Shown: positions 1 to 9,675, counted from the stretch's first letter. The stretch: 64,000 nt of DNA from Pseudomonas sp. G.S.17 (GCF_038096165.1 NZ_CP151076.1:5887501-5951500), one strand, 5' to 3'. Notes: generated from the sequence alone by a model not told the origin. Numbers and translations: made by a program.

Positions 1-41
1 ATTGCGTCAGATCAGTCACTACTTCTCTGAATGACACATTG

Positions 42-65
42 ATTCGCGAGCAAGCTCGCTCCCAC
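42..65. repeat. REP palindrome half (cgcgagcaagctcgctcc type)
   Basis: The right half of a REP sequence of the 'gcgagcaagctcgc' family lies just downstream of cadA. Its left partner, if there is one, is outside the useful sequence at the window edge. The same family recurs at 29101, 34879, 42969 and 58091. Confidence 0.7.
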
Positions 66-75
66 AGTTCGCTGA

Positions 76-2343
76 TTATTTTTTAAGCAAACGCAAGCCG
101 TTGAACACCACCAGCAAGCTCACGCCCATATCGGCGAACACCGCCATCCACATGGTCGCCATGCCAGCGAAGGTGACGACCAGAAAGATCGCCTTGATCA
201 CCAGCGCCAGGATGATGTTCTGCTTCAAGATCGCCGAGGTGCGGCGCGACAGCTGAATGAATGTCGGGATCTTGCGCAGATCGTCGTCCATCAGGGCAAC
301 ATCGGCGGTTTCAATCGCTGTATCAGTACCCGCAGCCGCCATGGCGAAACCGATTTCGGCGCGGGCCAGCGCGGGCGCGTCGTTGATACCGTCGCCCACC
401 ATGCCGACCCGATGACCTTGCGCGTACAGCGCCTCGATTGCCTGCAACTTGTCAGCGGGCATCAGATTGCCTTGCGCCTGATCGATGCCCACCTGTGCAG
501 CAATCGCCTTGGCGGTGTGCGGGTTATCGCCGGTCAACATCAGGGTTTTCACGCCCAGCTTGTGCAGCTGTTCAATCGCTTCGCGGCTGCTGTCCTTGAC
601 GGTATCGGCCACGGCGAACAACGCCAGCGGACCGCTGTTATCCAGCAGCAACACCACGCTTTTGCCCTGCTTTTCCAGCGCATCAAGCTGCGCTTCCAGC
701 TCTGGCGAACACAAGCCCAACTCTTCCACCAGACGGTGGTTGCCCAGGTGATACACCTCGCCATTGATCTCGCCGCGCACACCACGACCCGCCAACGCTT
801 CCAATGCGGTGACCTCATGCAAGGTCAGGCTCTTTTCTGCTGCCAGGGCAAGGGCCAGGGAAACCGGGTGGTCGGAACGGCCAGCCAGACTGGCGACAAT
901 CGCCGGAACCAATTCACCTGCCGATTCCTTTAGAAGCACATAGTCGGTCTGCAGCGGCTTGCCGTGGGTAATGGTCCCGGTTTTGTCCAGCGCCAGATAA
1001 TCAAGCTTCTGGCCCATTTCCAGATAAACGCCGCCTTTGATCAGGATGCCTTTGCGCGCCGCAGCCGCCAGACCGCTGACAATCGTCACTGGCGTGGAAA
1101 TCACCAGCGCACACGGGCACGCCACCACCAGCAACACCAGCGCGCGGTAGATCCAGTCGAACCATACTGCGCCCATGAACAGCGGCGGAATGATCGCCAC
1201 GGCCAAGGCCAGCAAGAAGACAGCCGGGGTATAGATGCGCGAAAAACTGTCGACGAAACGCTGCGTCGGCGCGCGCGCACCCTGTGCGGCTTCCACCGCA
1301 TGAATGATCCGCGCCAGTGTCGAGTTGTTGGCTGCGGCCGTAACCTTGTATTCCAGCGAACCCGACTGATTGATCGTGCCGGCGAAGACTTTATCGCCTT
1401 CAGCCTTCTCCACCGGCAAGCTTTCACCGGTAATCGGCGCCTGATCGATGGTGGAATTGCCGGAAACCACTTCACCGTCCAGCGCAATCCGTTCGCCCGG
1501 CCTTACCCGCACGATGGCGCCAAGATCGATGCTTTTCGCGTCCAGCTCCAGCCACTGACCATCCGCCTGGCGCACCGTCGCCACTTCCGGCGTCAGTTGC
1601 AGCAGCCCGCCGATTGCGTTGCGGGCGCGGTCCAGGGATTTGGCTTCGATCAACTCGGCCACGGTAAACAGGAACATCACCATGGCCGCTTCCGGCCATT
1701 GCCCGATCAGCACCGCGCCGGTTACGGCGATGCTCATCAGCGCGTTGATGTTCAGGTTGAAGTTCTTGAGGGCGATCCAGCCTTTTTTGTAGGTGGTCAG
1801 CCCGCCGCTGAGAATGGCGACCAATGCGACCAGCGCCACAACCCAGTTCGGCGCCAGGTCAGCGAAGTGAATCACCTCCGACGCCAGCGCTGCAACGCCC
1901 GACAACGCCAGCGGCCACCAGGGCTTTTTCGCTGGCGGCAACGAAGTCGACTCAGCGCTGGCGCCCTCTTCAATCGGCTCGGCCTGCATGCCCAGTGACG
2001 AGATTGCTTCGCGAATCGGGTCAGTGGACGGCAATTCGTGCCAGACGCCGAGCATGCGATTGATCAGGTTGAATTCGAGCTTCTGCACCCCGGCCAGCTT
2101 GCCCAGTTTGTTCTGGATCAAGGTCTGTTCGGTAGGACAATCCATCTGCTCGATTCGGAAACTGCTCAGCCGACCGCCGGACGCAGGCGAATCGCTGAAC
2201 GTAACAACAGCGGGTGCTGCATCCGCCGAACAGCAGCTGTGTTCGTGCCTGGCGTGGCTGTGTTCTGCATGGGCATGATCGTGCGCCGAATGGTCGTGTT
2301 CGGCATGTTCGTGTTTCGGATCGATTGGGGTCGCTTGGCTCAT
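76..2343 (-). CDS. cadA: Heavy-metal (Cd2+/Zn2+/Pb2+) translocating P1B-type ATPase CadA
   Basis: This inner-membrane pump exports Cd2+, Zn2+ and Pb2+ from the cytoplasm at the cost of ATP. The 755-residue protein begins with a His-rich stretch (residues ~11-36, HEH/HDH repeats ending in HSCC). An HMA domain with the MDCPTEQ metal motif follows at about residue 67. Then come the TGES actuator loop (~305), the CPC transmembrane metal site (~409) and the DKTGT phosphorylation loop (~453). I chose ATG at 2343, which has AAAGGA about 9 nt upstream. A TTG 30 nt further upstream abuts the CadR operator and would lie before the expected transcription start. The gene is divergent from cadR, its presumed activator. 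Identification is firm; metal preference is inferred from the motif set and the neighbour. Confidence 0.95.
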   Translation of the reverse strand: MSQATPIDPKHEHAEHDHSAHDHAHAEHSHARHEHSCCSADAAPAVVTFSDSPASGGRLSSFRIEQMDCPTEQTLIQNKLGKLAGVQKLEFNLINRMLGVWHELPSTDPIREAISSLGMQAEPIEEGASAESTSLPPAKKPWWPLALSGVAALASEVIHFADLAPNWVVALVALVAILSGGLTTYKKGWIALKNFNLNINALMSIAVTGAVLIGQWPEAAMVMFLFTVAELIEAKSLDRARNAIGGLLQLTPEVATVRQADGQWLELDAKSIDLGAIVRVRPGERIALDGEVVSGNSTIDQAPITGESLPVEKAEGDKVFAGTINQSGSLEYKVTAAANNSTLARIIHAVEAAQGARAPTQRFVDSFSRIYTPAVFLLALAVAIIPPLFMGAVWFDWIYRALVLLVVACPCALVISTPVTIVSGLAAAARKGILIKGGVYLEMGQKLDYLALDKTGTITHGKPLQTDYVLLKESAGELVPAIVASLAGRSDHPVSLALALAAEKSLTLHEVTALEALAGRGVRGEINGEVYHLGNHRLVEELGLCSPELEAQLDALEKQGKSVVLLLDNSGPLALFAVADTVKDSSREAIEQLHKLGVKTLMLTGDNPHTAKAIAAQVGIDQAQGNLMPADKLQAIEALYAQGHRVGMVGDGINDAPALARAEIGFAMAAAGTDTAIETADVALMDDDLRKIPTFIQLSRRTSAILKQNIILALVIKAIFLVVTFAGMATMWMAVFADMGVSLLVVFNGLRLLKK

Positions 2344-2379
2344 GGTCCAGTCCTTTGACTTGCTTGTTGCCAAGTGAAC

Positions 2380-2400
2380 ACCCTGTAGCCACTATAGGGT
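2380..2400 (-). promoter_or_regulatory. CadR (MerR-type) operator in the cadA promoter
   Basis: Read on the minus strand this is ACCCTATAGTGGCTACAGGGT, an imperfect dyad that starts within a TTGACC -35-like hexamer and is followed by GTTCACT. This is the long-spacer architecture of MerR-activated promoters and matches the cadA operator known from Pseudomonas. It lies between cadA and cadR, so the regulator probably controls both. Confidence 0.85.
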
Positions 2401-2426
2401 CAAGCACCAAAATCAGGATCGACGAG

Positions 2427-2873
2427 ATGAAGATTGGCGAACTGGCAAAACTGACCGACGCTCAGGTGGAAACCATCCGTTATTACGAGCGCGAAGGCCT
2501 GCTGCCGCCTCCGGCGCGCAGTGAAGGCAATTACCGACTGTATACCCAGGCGCATGTGGAGCGGCTGACGTTCATCCGCAATTGCCGTGGCCTGGACATG
2601 ACCCTCGAAGAGATTCGCAGCCTGCTCAACCTACGCGACAGCCCGCAGGATCAGTGCGAAAGCGTCAACGCGTTGATCGACGAGCATATCCTGCACGTCA
2701 ACACCCGCATCGCCAGCCTGCAAGCCTTGCAGACGCAACTGCTCGACCTGCGTGAACGTTGCAGCGAAGGTGCACCGGATCATTGCGGGATTCTGGATCG
2801 GCTGGAGGTCAGCGGCGGCGTGGCAACGCCGGAGTCAGAGCACTCCCATGTGGGCAGGAGTCATGGGCATTGA
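2427..2873 (+). CDS. cadR: Cd(II)/Pb(II)-responsive MerR-family regulator CadR
   Basis: This metal-responsive activator of cadA has 148 residues. An N-terminal winged helix-turn-helix (KIGELAKLTDAQVETIRYYE) is followed by a dimerisation helix. Cys77, Cys112 and Cys120 fit the three-cysteine Cd site of CadR, and a His-rich tail (HSHVGRSHGH) fits the second metal site. The start is the ATG at 2427; the frame is open further upstream, but those residues would come from the operator region. The last 60 bp of the gene are duplicated downstream (see the repeat at 2814-3155), so the duplication arose without damaging the gene. Confidence 0.93.
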   Translation: MKIGELAKLTDAQVETIRYYEREGLLPPPARSEGNYRLYTQAHVERLTFIRNCRGLDMTLEEIRSLLNLRDSPQDQCESVNALIDEHILHVNTRIASLQALQTQLLDLRERCSEGAPDHCGILDRLEVSGGVATPESEHSHVGRSHGH

Positions 2874-2890
2874 CGCCTCGCGGGCATGTC

Positions 2891-2980
2891 GTAGGACCGG
2901 CTTTAGCCGGAGAGGGCCAGAACACCCGCTGCATTTCCCGAGTCAGAAATAACGGCCTCCCGGCTAAAGCCAGTCCTACG
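2891..2980. repeat. REPIN (gtaggaccggctttagcc family), copy 1
   Basis: Two inverted REP sequences (gtaggaccggctttagccgg and its complement cggctaaagcc-gtcctac) are separated by a unique spacer. This one sits in the first unit of the tandem duplication. Confidence 0.88.
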
Positions 2981-3062
2981 GGTATGGCGGCGTGGCAACG
3001 CCGGAGTCAGAGCACTCCCATGTGGGCAGGAGTCATGGGCATTGACGCCTCGCGGGTATGTC

Positions 3063-3153
3063 GTAGGACCGGCTTTAGCCGGGAGAGGGCCAGAACACCC
3101 GCTGCATTTCCCGGGTCAGAAATAACGGCCTCCCGGCTAAAGCCGGTCCTACG
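3063..3153. repeat. REPIN (gtaggaccggctttagcc family), copy 2
   Basis: This duplicate of the REPIN at 2891 sits in the second unit of the tandem duplication and ends just before the thyA stop codon. Confidence 0.88.
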
Positions 3154-3162
3154 GGCTTTGCA

Positions 3163-4134
3163 TTAAACCGCCATCGGCGCCGTCATCGCCGGATGGTGCT
3201 CGTAACCTTCCAGAGTGAAGTCCGACGGTTCGATCTGCTCCAGCCACTCCGGCTGATAAACCCCGGTCCTGGCAAACTCGGGCACGCGCTCGGCGATCAC
3301 CAGTTTCGGCATCGGGAACGGCTCGCGGGTCAGCTGCTCGTTGAGCATGTCCAGGTGGTTTTCGTAGACATGGGCATCGCCGATGAAATACGTGAACCAG
3401 CGCGGCGTGTAGCCCGTCAGGCGACCGATCAGGCTCAGCAAGGCCGCGCCTTCGGTCAGGTTGAACGGCGTACCCAACCCCAGATCATTGGAGCGGATGT
3501 ACAGGGTCAGGGAGATTTCTCTGGTCTCCTGATTCGGGTGGAACTGATACAGCAAATGGCACGGCGGCAAAGCCATTTCGTCCAGTTGCGCGCAGTTCCA
3601 GCCGTGGAACAGAATCCGGCGGCTGCCAGGATCCTTGATGATCGTGTCGACACACTGGCGAATCTGGTCGATGGCCTTGTACAGCACGACGTAAGCCTGG
3701 CCTTCCTCTTCAGACTGGGCGATCTGCTGATAGCCCTGGCTCAGCGCCAGCTCGATGGCGGCCGGATTACTCAGGTCGATGCGCTTGTAAGCGGGCCATT
3801 TGCGCCACTGCACGCCGTAGATCTCGCCCAGATCGTCTTCGCCCTTGCGGAACGGATTGTCCAGCCATTGCGCGTTTTCATTGGCGTTCTGATCCCAAAC
3901 CTTGCAGCCCAGCTCGCGAAATTCGGCAGCGTTATTCACGCCGCGCAGGAAGCCGACCATCTCGCCAATCGCCGACTTGAAGGCCATGCGCCGCGTAGTG
4001 ATCGCCGGAAAGCCTTCCTGCAGGTCATAACGCAGCATGGCGCCGGGAAAGCTGATGGTCTTCACGCCGGTGCGGTTGGCTTGCAGCGTCCCGTTCTTGA
4101 TGACGTGAGCGACGAGTTCCAGATATTGCTTCAT
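3163..4134 (-). CDS. thyA: Thymidylate synthase
   Basis: Converts dUMP and methylene-THF to dTMP and DHF in the cytoplasm. The 323-residue protein keeps N-terminal Arg21, the DPGSRR phosphate-binding arginines (~168-173), the LPPCH nucleophile (Cys192) and the C-terminal MTAPMAV equivalent of the E. coli tail. It is about 60 residues longer than E. coli ThyA. The extra length lies around residues 90-155, between the small domain and the DPGSRR motif. ATG at 4134 follows AGGTG. It is 52 bp downstream of lgt and probably cotranscribed with it. A REPIN directly follows the stop. Confidence 0.95.
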   Translation of the reverse strand: MKQYLELVAHVIKNGTLQANRTGVKTISFPGAMLRYDLQEGFPAITTRRMAFKSAIGEMVGFLRGVNNAAEFRELGCKVWDQNANENAQWLDNPFRKGEDDLGEIYGVQWRKWPAYKRIDLSNPAAIELALSQGYQQIAQSEEEGQAYVVLYKAIDQIRQCVDTIIKDPGSRRILFHGWNCAQLDEMALPPCHLLYQFHPNQETREISLTLYIRSNDLGLGTPFNLTEGAALLSLIGRLTGYTPRWFTYFIGDAHVYENHLDMLNEQLTREPFPMPKLVIAERVPEFARTGVYQPEWLEQIEPSDFTLEGYEHHPAMTAPMAV

Positions 4135-4186
4135 AAATCACCTGCATCGATGAATCCGCCGGACAGCCGCGTCCGGCGTTTCAGTG

Positions 4187-4996
4187 TTAAACCGCTGCGG
4201 TCTTGCCAGCAGCGCGATGGTACGCCAGCCAGATCAGCACGCTACCGGCGATGATCATCGGCAGGCTGAGGATCTGACCCATGGTGACCCAACCCCAGGC
4301 CAGGTAACCGAGCTGCGCATCCGGAACGCGGACGAACTCGACGATAAAGCGGAAAATCCCGTAAAACAACGCGAACATCCCGGAAATCGCCATGGTCGGG
4401 CGAGGTTTGCGCGAGAACAGATAGAGAATCAGAAACAGCGCGACGCCTTCCAGGGCGAACTGATACAGCTGCGACGGGTGACGCGGCAGTTGCGCTGGAT
4501 CGCTGAACGGCGGGAAAACCATGGCCCATGGCAGGTCAGTCGGTTTGCCCCACAATTCGGCATTGATGAAGTTGCCGATACGCCCGGCGCCCAGGCCAAT
4601 CGGCACCAGCGGCGCGATGAAGTCCATGAGTTCGAAGAACGATTTACCATTGCGACGGGCGAAAAACCAGGCCGCCAACATCACGCCGACGAACCCGCCA
4701 TGGAACGCCATACCGCCCTTCCAGACTTCGAAGATCAGTAGCGGATTGGCGATGTACGCGGGCAGATCGTAGAACAACACGTAACCCAGCCGCCCGCCGA
4801 CAATAACGCCCATGGCCAGCCAGAAAATCATGTCGGAGAGTTTTTCTTTGGTCCAGGTCGGATCGAAGCGGTTCAGACGACGCGATGCCAGCAGCCACGC
4901 ACCACCGATGCCGACCAGATACATCAATCCGTACCAGTGAATTTGCAGCGGGCCAATGGCCACCGCCACCGGGTCAATCTGCGGGTAAGGCAGCAT
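4187..4996 (-). CDS. lgt: Phosphatidylglycerol-prolipoprotein diacylglyceryl transferase
   Basis: First enzyme of lipoprotein maturation: it moves diacylglycerol from phosphatidylglycerol to the lipobox cysteine at the inner membrane. The protein has 269 residues and multiple membrane segments. The FHGG motif (His99) and the Lgt signature [13 protein letters not shown] (139-150, with the essential Arg139) are intact. It precedes thyA on the same strand, an arrangement seen in many proteobacteria. Confidence 0.96.
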   Translation of the reverse strand: MLPYPQIDPVAVAIGPLQIHWYGLMYLVGIGGAWLLASRRLNRFDPTWTKEKLSDMIFWLAMGVIVGGRLGYVLFYDLPAYIANPLLIFEVWKGGMAFHGGFVGVMLAAWFFARRNGKSFFELMDFIAPLVPIGLGAGRIGNFINAELWGKPTDLPWAMVFPPFSDPAQLPRHPSQLYQFALEGVALFLILYLFSRKPRPTMAISGMFALFYGIFRFIVEFVRVPDAQLGYLAWGWVTMGQILSLPMIIAGSVLIWLAYHRAAGKTAAV

Positions 4997-5203
4997 TGCG
5001 ACTCCTCAAAAAATTCGAACGCCCTTGCGAGCAACAAAATCAGAACACACTAAAGCAGCAAACTTAAACCTGCGCTGAACAGCAATGCTGCCCGAGCGCG
5101 CGAAATGAGAACGGCATGTTACCGGAGCAAGGTCCCGCGCTCTACCTGCACGATGGATGTCGGCCGAGTGGATGCGTAGAGTGGTGAAAAAAAGGAGTAC
5201 CGC

Positions 5204-5950
5204 ATGTGTCTGATCGTCTTTGCCTGGCGCCCTTCCCACGCGCAGCCGCTGATTGTCGCTGCCAATCGTGACGAATTCTATGCACGCCCTACCGAGCCGT
5301 TGGCGCAGTGGGCCGATGTGCCGCACGTCTATGCAGGTCGCGACCTGGAAGCGGGCGGCACCTGGCTGGGCATCAGCGCCGACGGTCGATTTGCGGCGCT
5401 GACCAATATTCGCGACCCGAACCAGCCCTTGGGCCGTCGTTCCCGTGGCGAATTGGTTGCGCAATTTTTGACCGGCCAGGCGTCAATTGAAGATTATTTG
5501 TTCGAGGTGGCGGGCCGGGCGGACGAATATGGCGGCTTCAATCTGCTGGTCGGCGATGGCCAGACGCTGCATTACCTCAACAGTTCGGACCCGCAACCGC
5601 AGCAATTGAGCGAGGGCATTTACGGCTTATCGAATGCCGGACTGGATACGCCTTGGCCCAAGCTGGTCAAGGCCAAGGCCGCACTGAGCGCTCAGCTGGA
5701 CAATCCTCAACCTGCGGCGCTGCTGGGCATACTCGAAGATGCGCAGACCGCGCCGCTCGCGGACTTGCCGGATACCGGCGTCAGCTTGGCGACGGAAACC
5801 CTGCTTTCCAGCATCTTCATCGCCAGCCCGACCTACGGCACCCGCGCCAGCACAGCGCTGATCGTCAATGCCGATGGCAGCCGACGCATCGTCGAACACA
5901 GTTTCGGGCCATATGGCGGGAGATTGGGGGAGGTGGGGTTGGATATATGA
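5204..5950 (+). CDS. NRDE (TANGO2-like) family protein
   Basis: The 248-residue protein begins MCLIVFAWRP and contains the AANRDEFYARP signature that names the family, followed by GGTWLGIS. Cys2 is a candidate N-terminal nucleophile, since related folds are Ntn-hydrolase-like. The biochemical function is not established; roles in haem trafficking or CoA metabolism are proposed for eukaryotic TANGO2. Start ATG at 5204 has AAGGAG 7 nt upstream. It is a single gene divergent from lgt, followed by a hybrid REPIN. Confidence 0.85.
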   Translation: MCLIVFAWRPSHAQPLIVAANRDEFYARPTEPLAQWADVPHVYAGRDLEAGGTWLGISADGRFAALTNIRDPNQPLGRRSRGELVAQFLTGQASIEDYLFEVAGRADEYGGFNLLVGDGQTLHYLNSSDPQPQQLSEGIYGLSNAGLDTPWPKLVKAKAALSAQLDNPQPAALLGILEDAQTAPLADLPDTGVSLATETLLSSIFIASPTYGTRASTALIVNADGSRRIVEHSFGPYGGRLGEVGLDI

Positions 5951-5957
5951 CAACACC

Positions 5958-6046
5958 GTAGGAGCGGATTCATCCGCGAGACAGTAGCCCATCTGGCAGA
6001 CATTTTCGACCTGAACGATCGCCCTCCCGGATAAATCCGGTCCTAC
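5958..6046. repeat. Hybrid REPIN
   Basis: The left arm is gtaggagcggattcatccgcg; the right arm is ctcccggataaatccggtcctac. The outer ends pair, but the two arms come from different REP variants. Located between the NRDE gene and the ptsP stop. Confidence 0.75.
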
Positions 6047-6059
6047 GGTGGTTATTGAA

Positions 6060-8339
6060 TCAATGCCCTTTGACCGACCCCGGATTGATCATCCGCGACA
6101 GGCCAAGATTTTTCAGCGCCAGTTGCAGCGAGCTGCTGATGACTTGCGGGTTGTCATTGGTCATCAATTGCGCGAGCAGTTCCTTGGCCTTGCTCAGATG
6201 GATCTGACGCAGCATCCATTTCACTTTCGGCAGGTTGGTGGCGTTCATCGACAGGCTGTCAAAACCCATCGCCATCAACAGCACCGCAGCCGCTGGATCG
6301 CCGGCCATCTCGCCGCAGATGCTCACCGGTTTGCCTTCGGCATGAGCGTCGCGCACGACGTTCTGCAAGGCTTGCAGTACCGCCGGGTGCAAGTAATCGT
6401 AAAGGTCGGCAACCCGTGGGTTGTTGCGGTCCACTGCCAGCAGATATTGGGTCAGGTCGTTGGAGCCGACCGACAGGAAGTCCACCTGACGCGCCAGATC
6501 GCGGGTCTGATAAACCGCCGCAGGCACTTCGATCATCACGCCCACCGGCGGCATCGGCACGTCGGTACCTTCGTCGCGGACTTCACCCCACGCACGGTGA
6601 ATGAGGTGCAAGGCCTCTTCCACTTCGTGGGTGCTGGAAATCATCGGCAGCAGAATCCGCAGGTTGTTCAAGCCTTCACTGGCCTTGAGCATGGCGCGGG
6701 TCTGCACCAGGAAGATTTCCGGGTGATCGAGGGTGACGCGAATGCCGCGCCAGCCGAGGAACGGGTTGTCCTCCTTGATCGGGAAGTAGGACAGCGCCTT
6801 GTCACCGCCGATGTCCAGGCTGCGCATGGTCACCGGCAGCGGATGGAAAGCGGCCAGTTGCTCGCGGTAGATCGCCAGCTGTTCCTTTTCACTCGGGAAA
6901 CGCTGGTTGATCATGAACGGCACTTCGGTGCGATACAGACCAACGCCTTCGGCGCCACGCTGCTGGGCGCGGGCCACATCAGCGAGCAGACCGGTGTTGA
7001 CCCACAACGGCATGCGATGCCCGTCCAGCGTGACGCAAGGCAGCTCACGCAGGGAATCCAGGCCTTGGGAGAGCTGACGCTCTTCCTCGACCACCTCGGC
7101 GAACTGCTTGCGCATGATGTCGCTGGGGTTGGTAAAGACTTCGCCGTGATAACCGTCGACGATCAGCTCGATGCCATCGACCTTGGAATACGGCAGATCG
7201 ACCACGCCCATGACCGTCGGAATACCCATGGCGCGGGCCAGGATCGCGACGTGGGAGTTGCCGGAGCCAAGCACCGAAATCAGGCCGACCAGCTTGCCTT
7301 CAGGCACTTCGCCCAACATCGCGGGCGTGAGTTCTTCGCTGACCAGAATCGTGTTGTCGGGGTAAACCAGCGTCTGTTGCCGGGCCTGTTGCAGGTAGGC
7401 CAGCAAGCGACGGCCCAGATCCTTGACGTCGGACGCGCGCTCACGCAGGTAAGCGTCGTCCATCAATTCGAAGCGTTTGACGTGTTCGCTGACCACCGAG
7501 CGCAAGGCGCCCTGCGCCCACTGCCCGGTCTTGATGACATTGGTCACTTCGCTGCCCAGCGAAGCATCGTCGAGCATCATCAGGTAAACATCGAACAATG
7601 CGCGCTCTTCCGGCCGCAGTTGGGTCGCAAGCTTGGCGGACAAGGTACGCATATCGCCGCGCACGCCTTCCAGGGCCGTCTGAAACAAGGCCAGTTCGGC
7701 AGCGATATCAGTGACGGTCTTGTCCGGCACCACTTCCAGATCGGCAGGCGGCAGCATGACCACGGCCACGCCCACGGCAGCACCGGGCGAACCGGCGACG
7801 CCGACAAATTTCGCTTCCTGAATCCCTTTGCCCTGACGACCAAGGCCCCGGATCGAACCGGTGGCTTCAGCGTGGGCGATAACCCCGGCGAGCTGCGCGC
7901 TCATCGTCACGAGGAAAGCTTCTTCCCCTTCGTCGAACTGGCGGCGCTCCTTTTGCTGGATGACCAGTACGCCCACCACACGGCGGTGGTGAATGATCGG
8001 TGCCCCAAGGAATGAGGCGAAACGCTCCTCGCCGGTTTCGGCAAAGTAGCGATAACGGGGGTGATCGGCAGCGTTTTCGAGGTTCAGCGGCTCTTCGCGA
8101 GTGCCGACCAGACCGACCAGGCCCTCATTCGGCGCCATGCTGACTTTGCCGATCGAGCGCTTGTTCAAGCCCTCGGTCGCCATCAATACGAAACGATTGG
8201 CTTCCGGGTCGAGCAGGTAGACCGAGCAGACCTGGCTGCCCATCGCCTCTTTTACGCGTAACACAATAATGCCCAACGCCGCCTTTAGATCCTTGGCGGA
8301 GTTAACTTCCTGGACGATCTTGCGCAGCGTATTGAGCAT
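6060..8339 (-). CDS. ptsP: Phosphoenolpyruvate-protein phosphotransferase PtsP (EI-Ntr)
   Basis: First enzyme of the nitrogen-related phosphotransferase chain (PtsP to NPr to EIIA-Ntr), taking phosphate from PEP. The 759 residues comprise an N-terminal GAF domain (~1-155), the PEP-utilising N domain, the swivelling domain with phosphorylatable His363 in GSGNSHVAILARA, and the C-terminal PEP-binding barrel ending with SICGEMAGDP. The GAF domain separates it from sugar EI. It lies 21 bp downstream of rppH, so they probably form an operon. Confidence 0.96.
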   Translation of the reverse strand: MLNTLRKIVQEVNSAKDLKAALGIIVLRVKEAMGSQVCSVYLLDPEANRFVLMATEGLNKRSIGKVSMAPNEGLVGLVGTREEPLNLENAADHPRYRYFAETGEERFASFLGAPIIHHRRVVGVLVIQQKERRQFDEGEEAFLVTMSAQLAGVIAHAEATGSIRGLGRQGKGIQEAKFVGVAGSPGAAVGVAVVMLPPADLEVVPDKTVTDIAAELALFQTALEGVRGDMRTLSAKLATQLRPEERALFDVYLMMLDDASLGSEVTNVIKTGQWAQGALRSVVSEHVKRFELMDDAYLRERASDVKDLGRRLLAYLQQARQQTLVYPDNTILVSEELTPAMLGEVPEGKLVGLISVLGSGNSHVAILARAMGIPTVMGVVDLPYSKVDGIELIVDGYHGEVFTNPSDIMRKQFAEVVEEERQLSQGLDSLRELPCVTLDGHRMPLWVNTGLLADVARAQQRGAEGVGLYRTEVPFMINQRFPSEKEQLAIYREQLAAFHPLPVTMRSLDIGGDKALSYFPIKEDNPFLGWRGIRVTLDHPEIFLVQTRAMLKASEGLNNLRILLPMISSTHEVEEALHLIHRAWGEVRDEGTDVPMPPVGVMIEVPAAVYQTRDLARQVDFLSVGSNDLTQYLLAVDRNNPRVADLYDYLHPAVLQALQNVVRDAHAEGKPVSICGEMAGDPAAAVLLMAMGFDSLSMNATNLPKVKWMLRQIHLSKAKELLAQLMTNDNPQVISSSLQLALKNLGLSRMINPGSVKGH

Positions 8340-8360
8340 GGCTCGGGGTCGAACTCCGTG

Positions 8361-8840
8361 TCAGTCGCGCGATAAAAGGCGCGGGGCAAGCTCTTTGAGT
8401 GCGCGTCGATACACCTCGCGCTTGAATGTCACCACCTGACCCAGCGGATACCAATAACTGACCCAGCGCCAGCCATCGAATTCCGGTTTCCCGGTCAAAT
8501 CCATCCGCACCCGCTGCTCGTTGGAGACCAGGCGCAGGAGAAACCATTTTTGCTTTTGGCCGATACACAGCGGTTGGCTGTGCGTCCTGACCAGTCGTTG
8601 CGGGAGACGATAACGCAACCAGCCTCGTGTACAGGCAAGAATTTGCACATCTTCGCGCTCAAGCCCGACTTCTTCATTCAATTCACGGTAAAGCGCGTCT
8701 TCCGGCGTTTCCTGAGGGTTGATCCCGCCTTGTGGAAACTGCCAGGCATCTTGGTTGATTCGCCGAGCCCATAGGACCTGGCCAGCATCGTTTGTCAGAA
8801 TAATCCCGACATTTGGACGGAAACCATCGGGGTCGATCAC
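8361..8840 (-). CDS. rppH: RNA pyrophosphohydrolase RppH
   Basis: Removes pyrophosphate from the 5' end of primary transcripts to start mRNA decay. The Nudix box [20 protein letters not shown] lies at residues ~38-57, followed by VGLE. I place the start at GTG 8838-8840, giving the usual 159 residues ([13 protein letters not shown]...) with GAGG 8 nt upstream. The frame is open 42 nt further upstream, but those residues are atypical of the family. Cotranscribed with ptsP; divergent from the HAD gene. Confidence 0.94.
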   Translation of the reverse strand: MIDPDGFRPNVGIILTNDAGQVLWARRINQDAWQFPQGGINPQETPEDALYRELNEEVGLEREDVQILACTRGWLRYRLPQRLVRTHSQPLCIGQKQKWFLLRLVSNEQRVRMDLTGKPEFDGWRWVSYWYPLGQVVTFKREVYRRALKELAPRLLSRD

Positions 8841-8982
8841 GGCAACAACCTCGCAAACGCATGTCGCCGCATTGTTCCACAAAGGCGATCAAAGCAGCAA
8901 CGAGGCTTAGCAGGTTATGTGAAGACTTGTGAAAACCTCGTATTCTTGGGCTCTTTTTTCAGCAATTTCAGCGGGTAACTGC

Positions 8983-9639
8983 ATGCGTCTGGCCTTATTC
9001 GACCTCGACAACACACTTTTGGGCGGCGACAGCGATCACGCATGGGGCGATTACCTGTGCGAGCGCGGCATCCTCGACCCTGTTGTCTACAAAACGCGTA
9101 ACGATGCGTTTTATCAGGATTACCTGGCCGGAACCTTGAATCTGACCGATTACCTGAACTTCAGCCTGGAAATCCTCGGCAGCACCGATATGGCGCAACT
9201 GGACGAATGGCACCGCGACTTCATGCGCGACTGCATCGAACCGATCATCCTGCCAAAAGCCATGGAACTCATCGCCATGCATCGCGACGCTGGCGACAAG
9301 CTCGTGGTGATCACCGCAACCAATCGTTTCGTCACGGCCCCCATCGTCGCGCGGCTGGGTATCGATACCCTGCTGGCGACCGAATGTGAGGTCATCGACG
9401 GACGCTACAGCGGCCGCACCACCGATATACCCTGCTTTCGTGAAGGCAAGGTGACGCGGCTCAATAAATGGCTGGAAGAGAACCACTTCAATCTTGATGA
9501 CAGCTACTTCTACAGCGACTCGCTGAACGACCTGCCGCTGCTGGAGCAAGTCGCCAACCCGGTAGCCGTCGATCCCGACCCTAAACTGCGCGCCGAAGCT
9601 GAAAGCCGTGGCTGGCCGGTGATTACCTTGCGGAGTTGA
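8983..9639 (+). CDS. HAD-superfamily phosphatase (HAD-IB; candidate histidinol-phosphatase)
   Basis: The 218-residue cytoplasmic phosphatase has motif I FDLDNTLL (Asp7, Asp9), motif II VVITATN, a lysine in REGKVTRL and motif [15 protein letters not shown], all in SerB-like spacing. The start is ATG 8983, because motif I begins at residue 6 as usual; an upstream ATG in the same frame adds 18 unrelated residues. It is divergent from rppH. I recall HAD proteins at this Pseudomonas locus being implicated as the missing histidinol-phosphate phosphatase. That is memory, not something the sequence shows. Confidence 0.85.
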   Translation: MRLALFDLDNTLLGGDSDHAWGDYLCERGILDPVVYKTRNDAFYQDYLAGTLNLTDYLNFSLEILGSTDMAQLDEWHRDFMRDCIEPIILPKAMELIAMHRDAGDKLVVITATNRFVTAPIVARLGIDTLLATECEVIDGRYSGRTTDIPCFREGKVTRLNKWLEENHFNLDDSYFYSDSLNDLPLLEQVANPVAVDPDPKLRAEAESRGWPVITLRS

Positions 9640-9675
9640 CCACGCCAACCTGTCAATCAGGTACAACCGTAGGCG

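Larger units (their letters stand above)
2814..3155. repeat. Tandem duplication (unit ~172 bp) with cadR 3' end and a REPIN
   Basis: Two nearly identical copies lie head to tail, 2814-2985 and 2986-3155. Copy 2 differs by a one-base insertion in the REP (GGG versus GG) and a few substitutions. Each copy holds the last ~60 bp of cadR, including its stop codon, plus one complete REPIN. The second cadR fragment has no start and is not a gene. Confidence 0.93.

Noticed and set aside
2344..2373. TTG start extending cadA by 10 residues
   Set aside because: It abuts the CadR operator and would precede the expected transcription start; the ATG at 2343 has a good ribosome-binding site.
2986..3045. 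Second cadR-like coding fragment
   Set aside because: Only the last ~20 codons, no start or ribosome-binding site; a by-product of the tandem duplication.
6048..8015. 655-codon open frame on the plus strand
   Set aside because: Antisense shadow of ptsP; rich in His/Gln/Arg as expected from reverse reading of GC-rich coding DNA, with no start signal or family motif.
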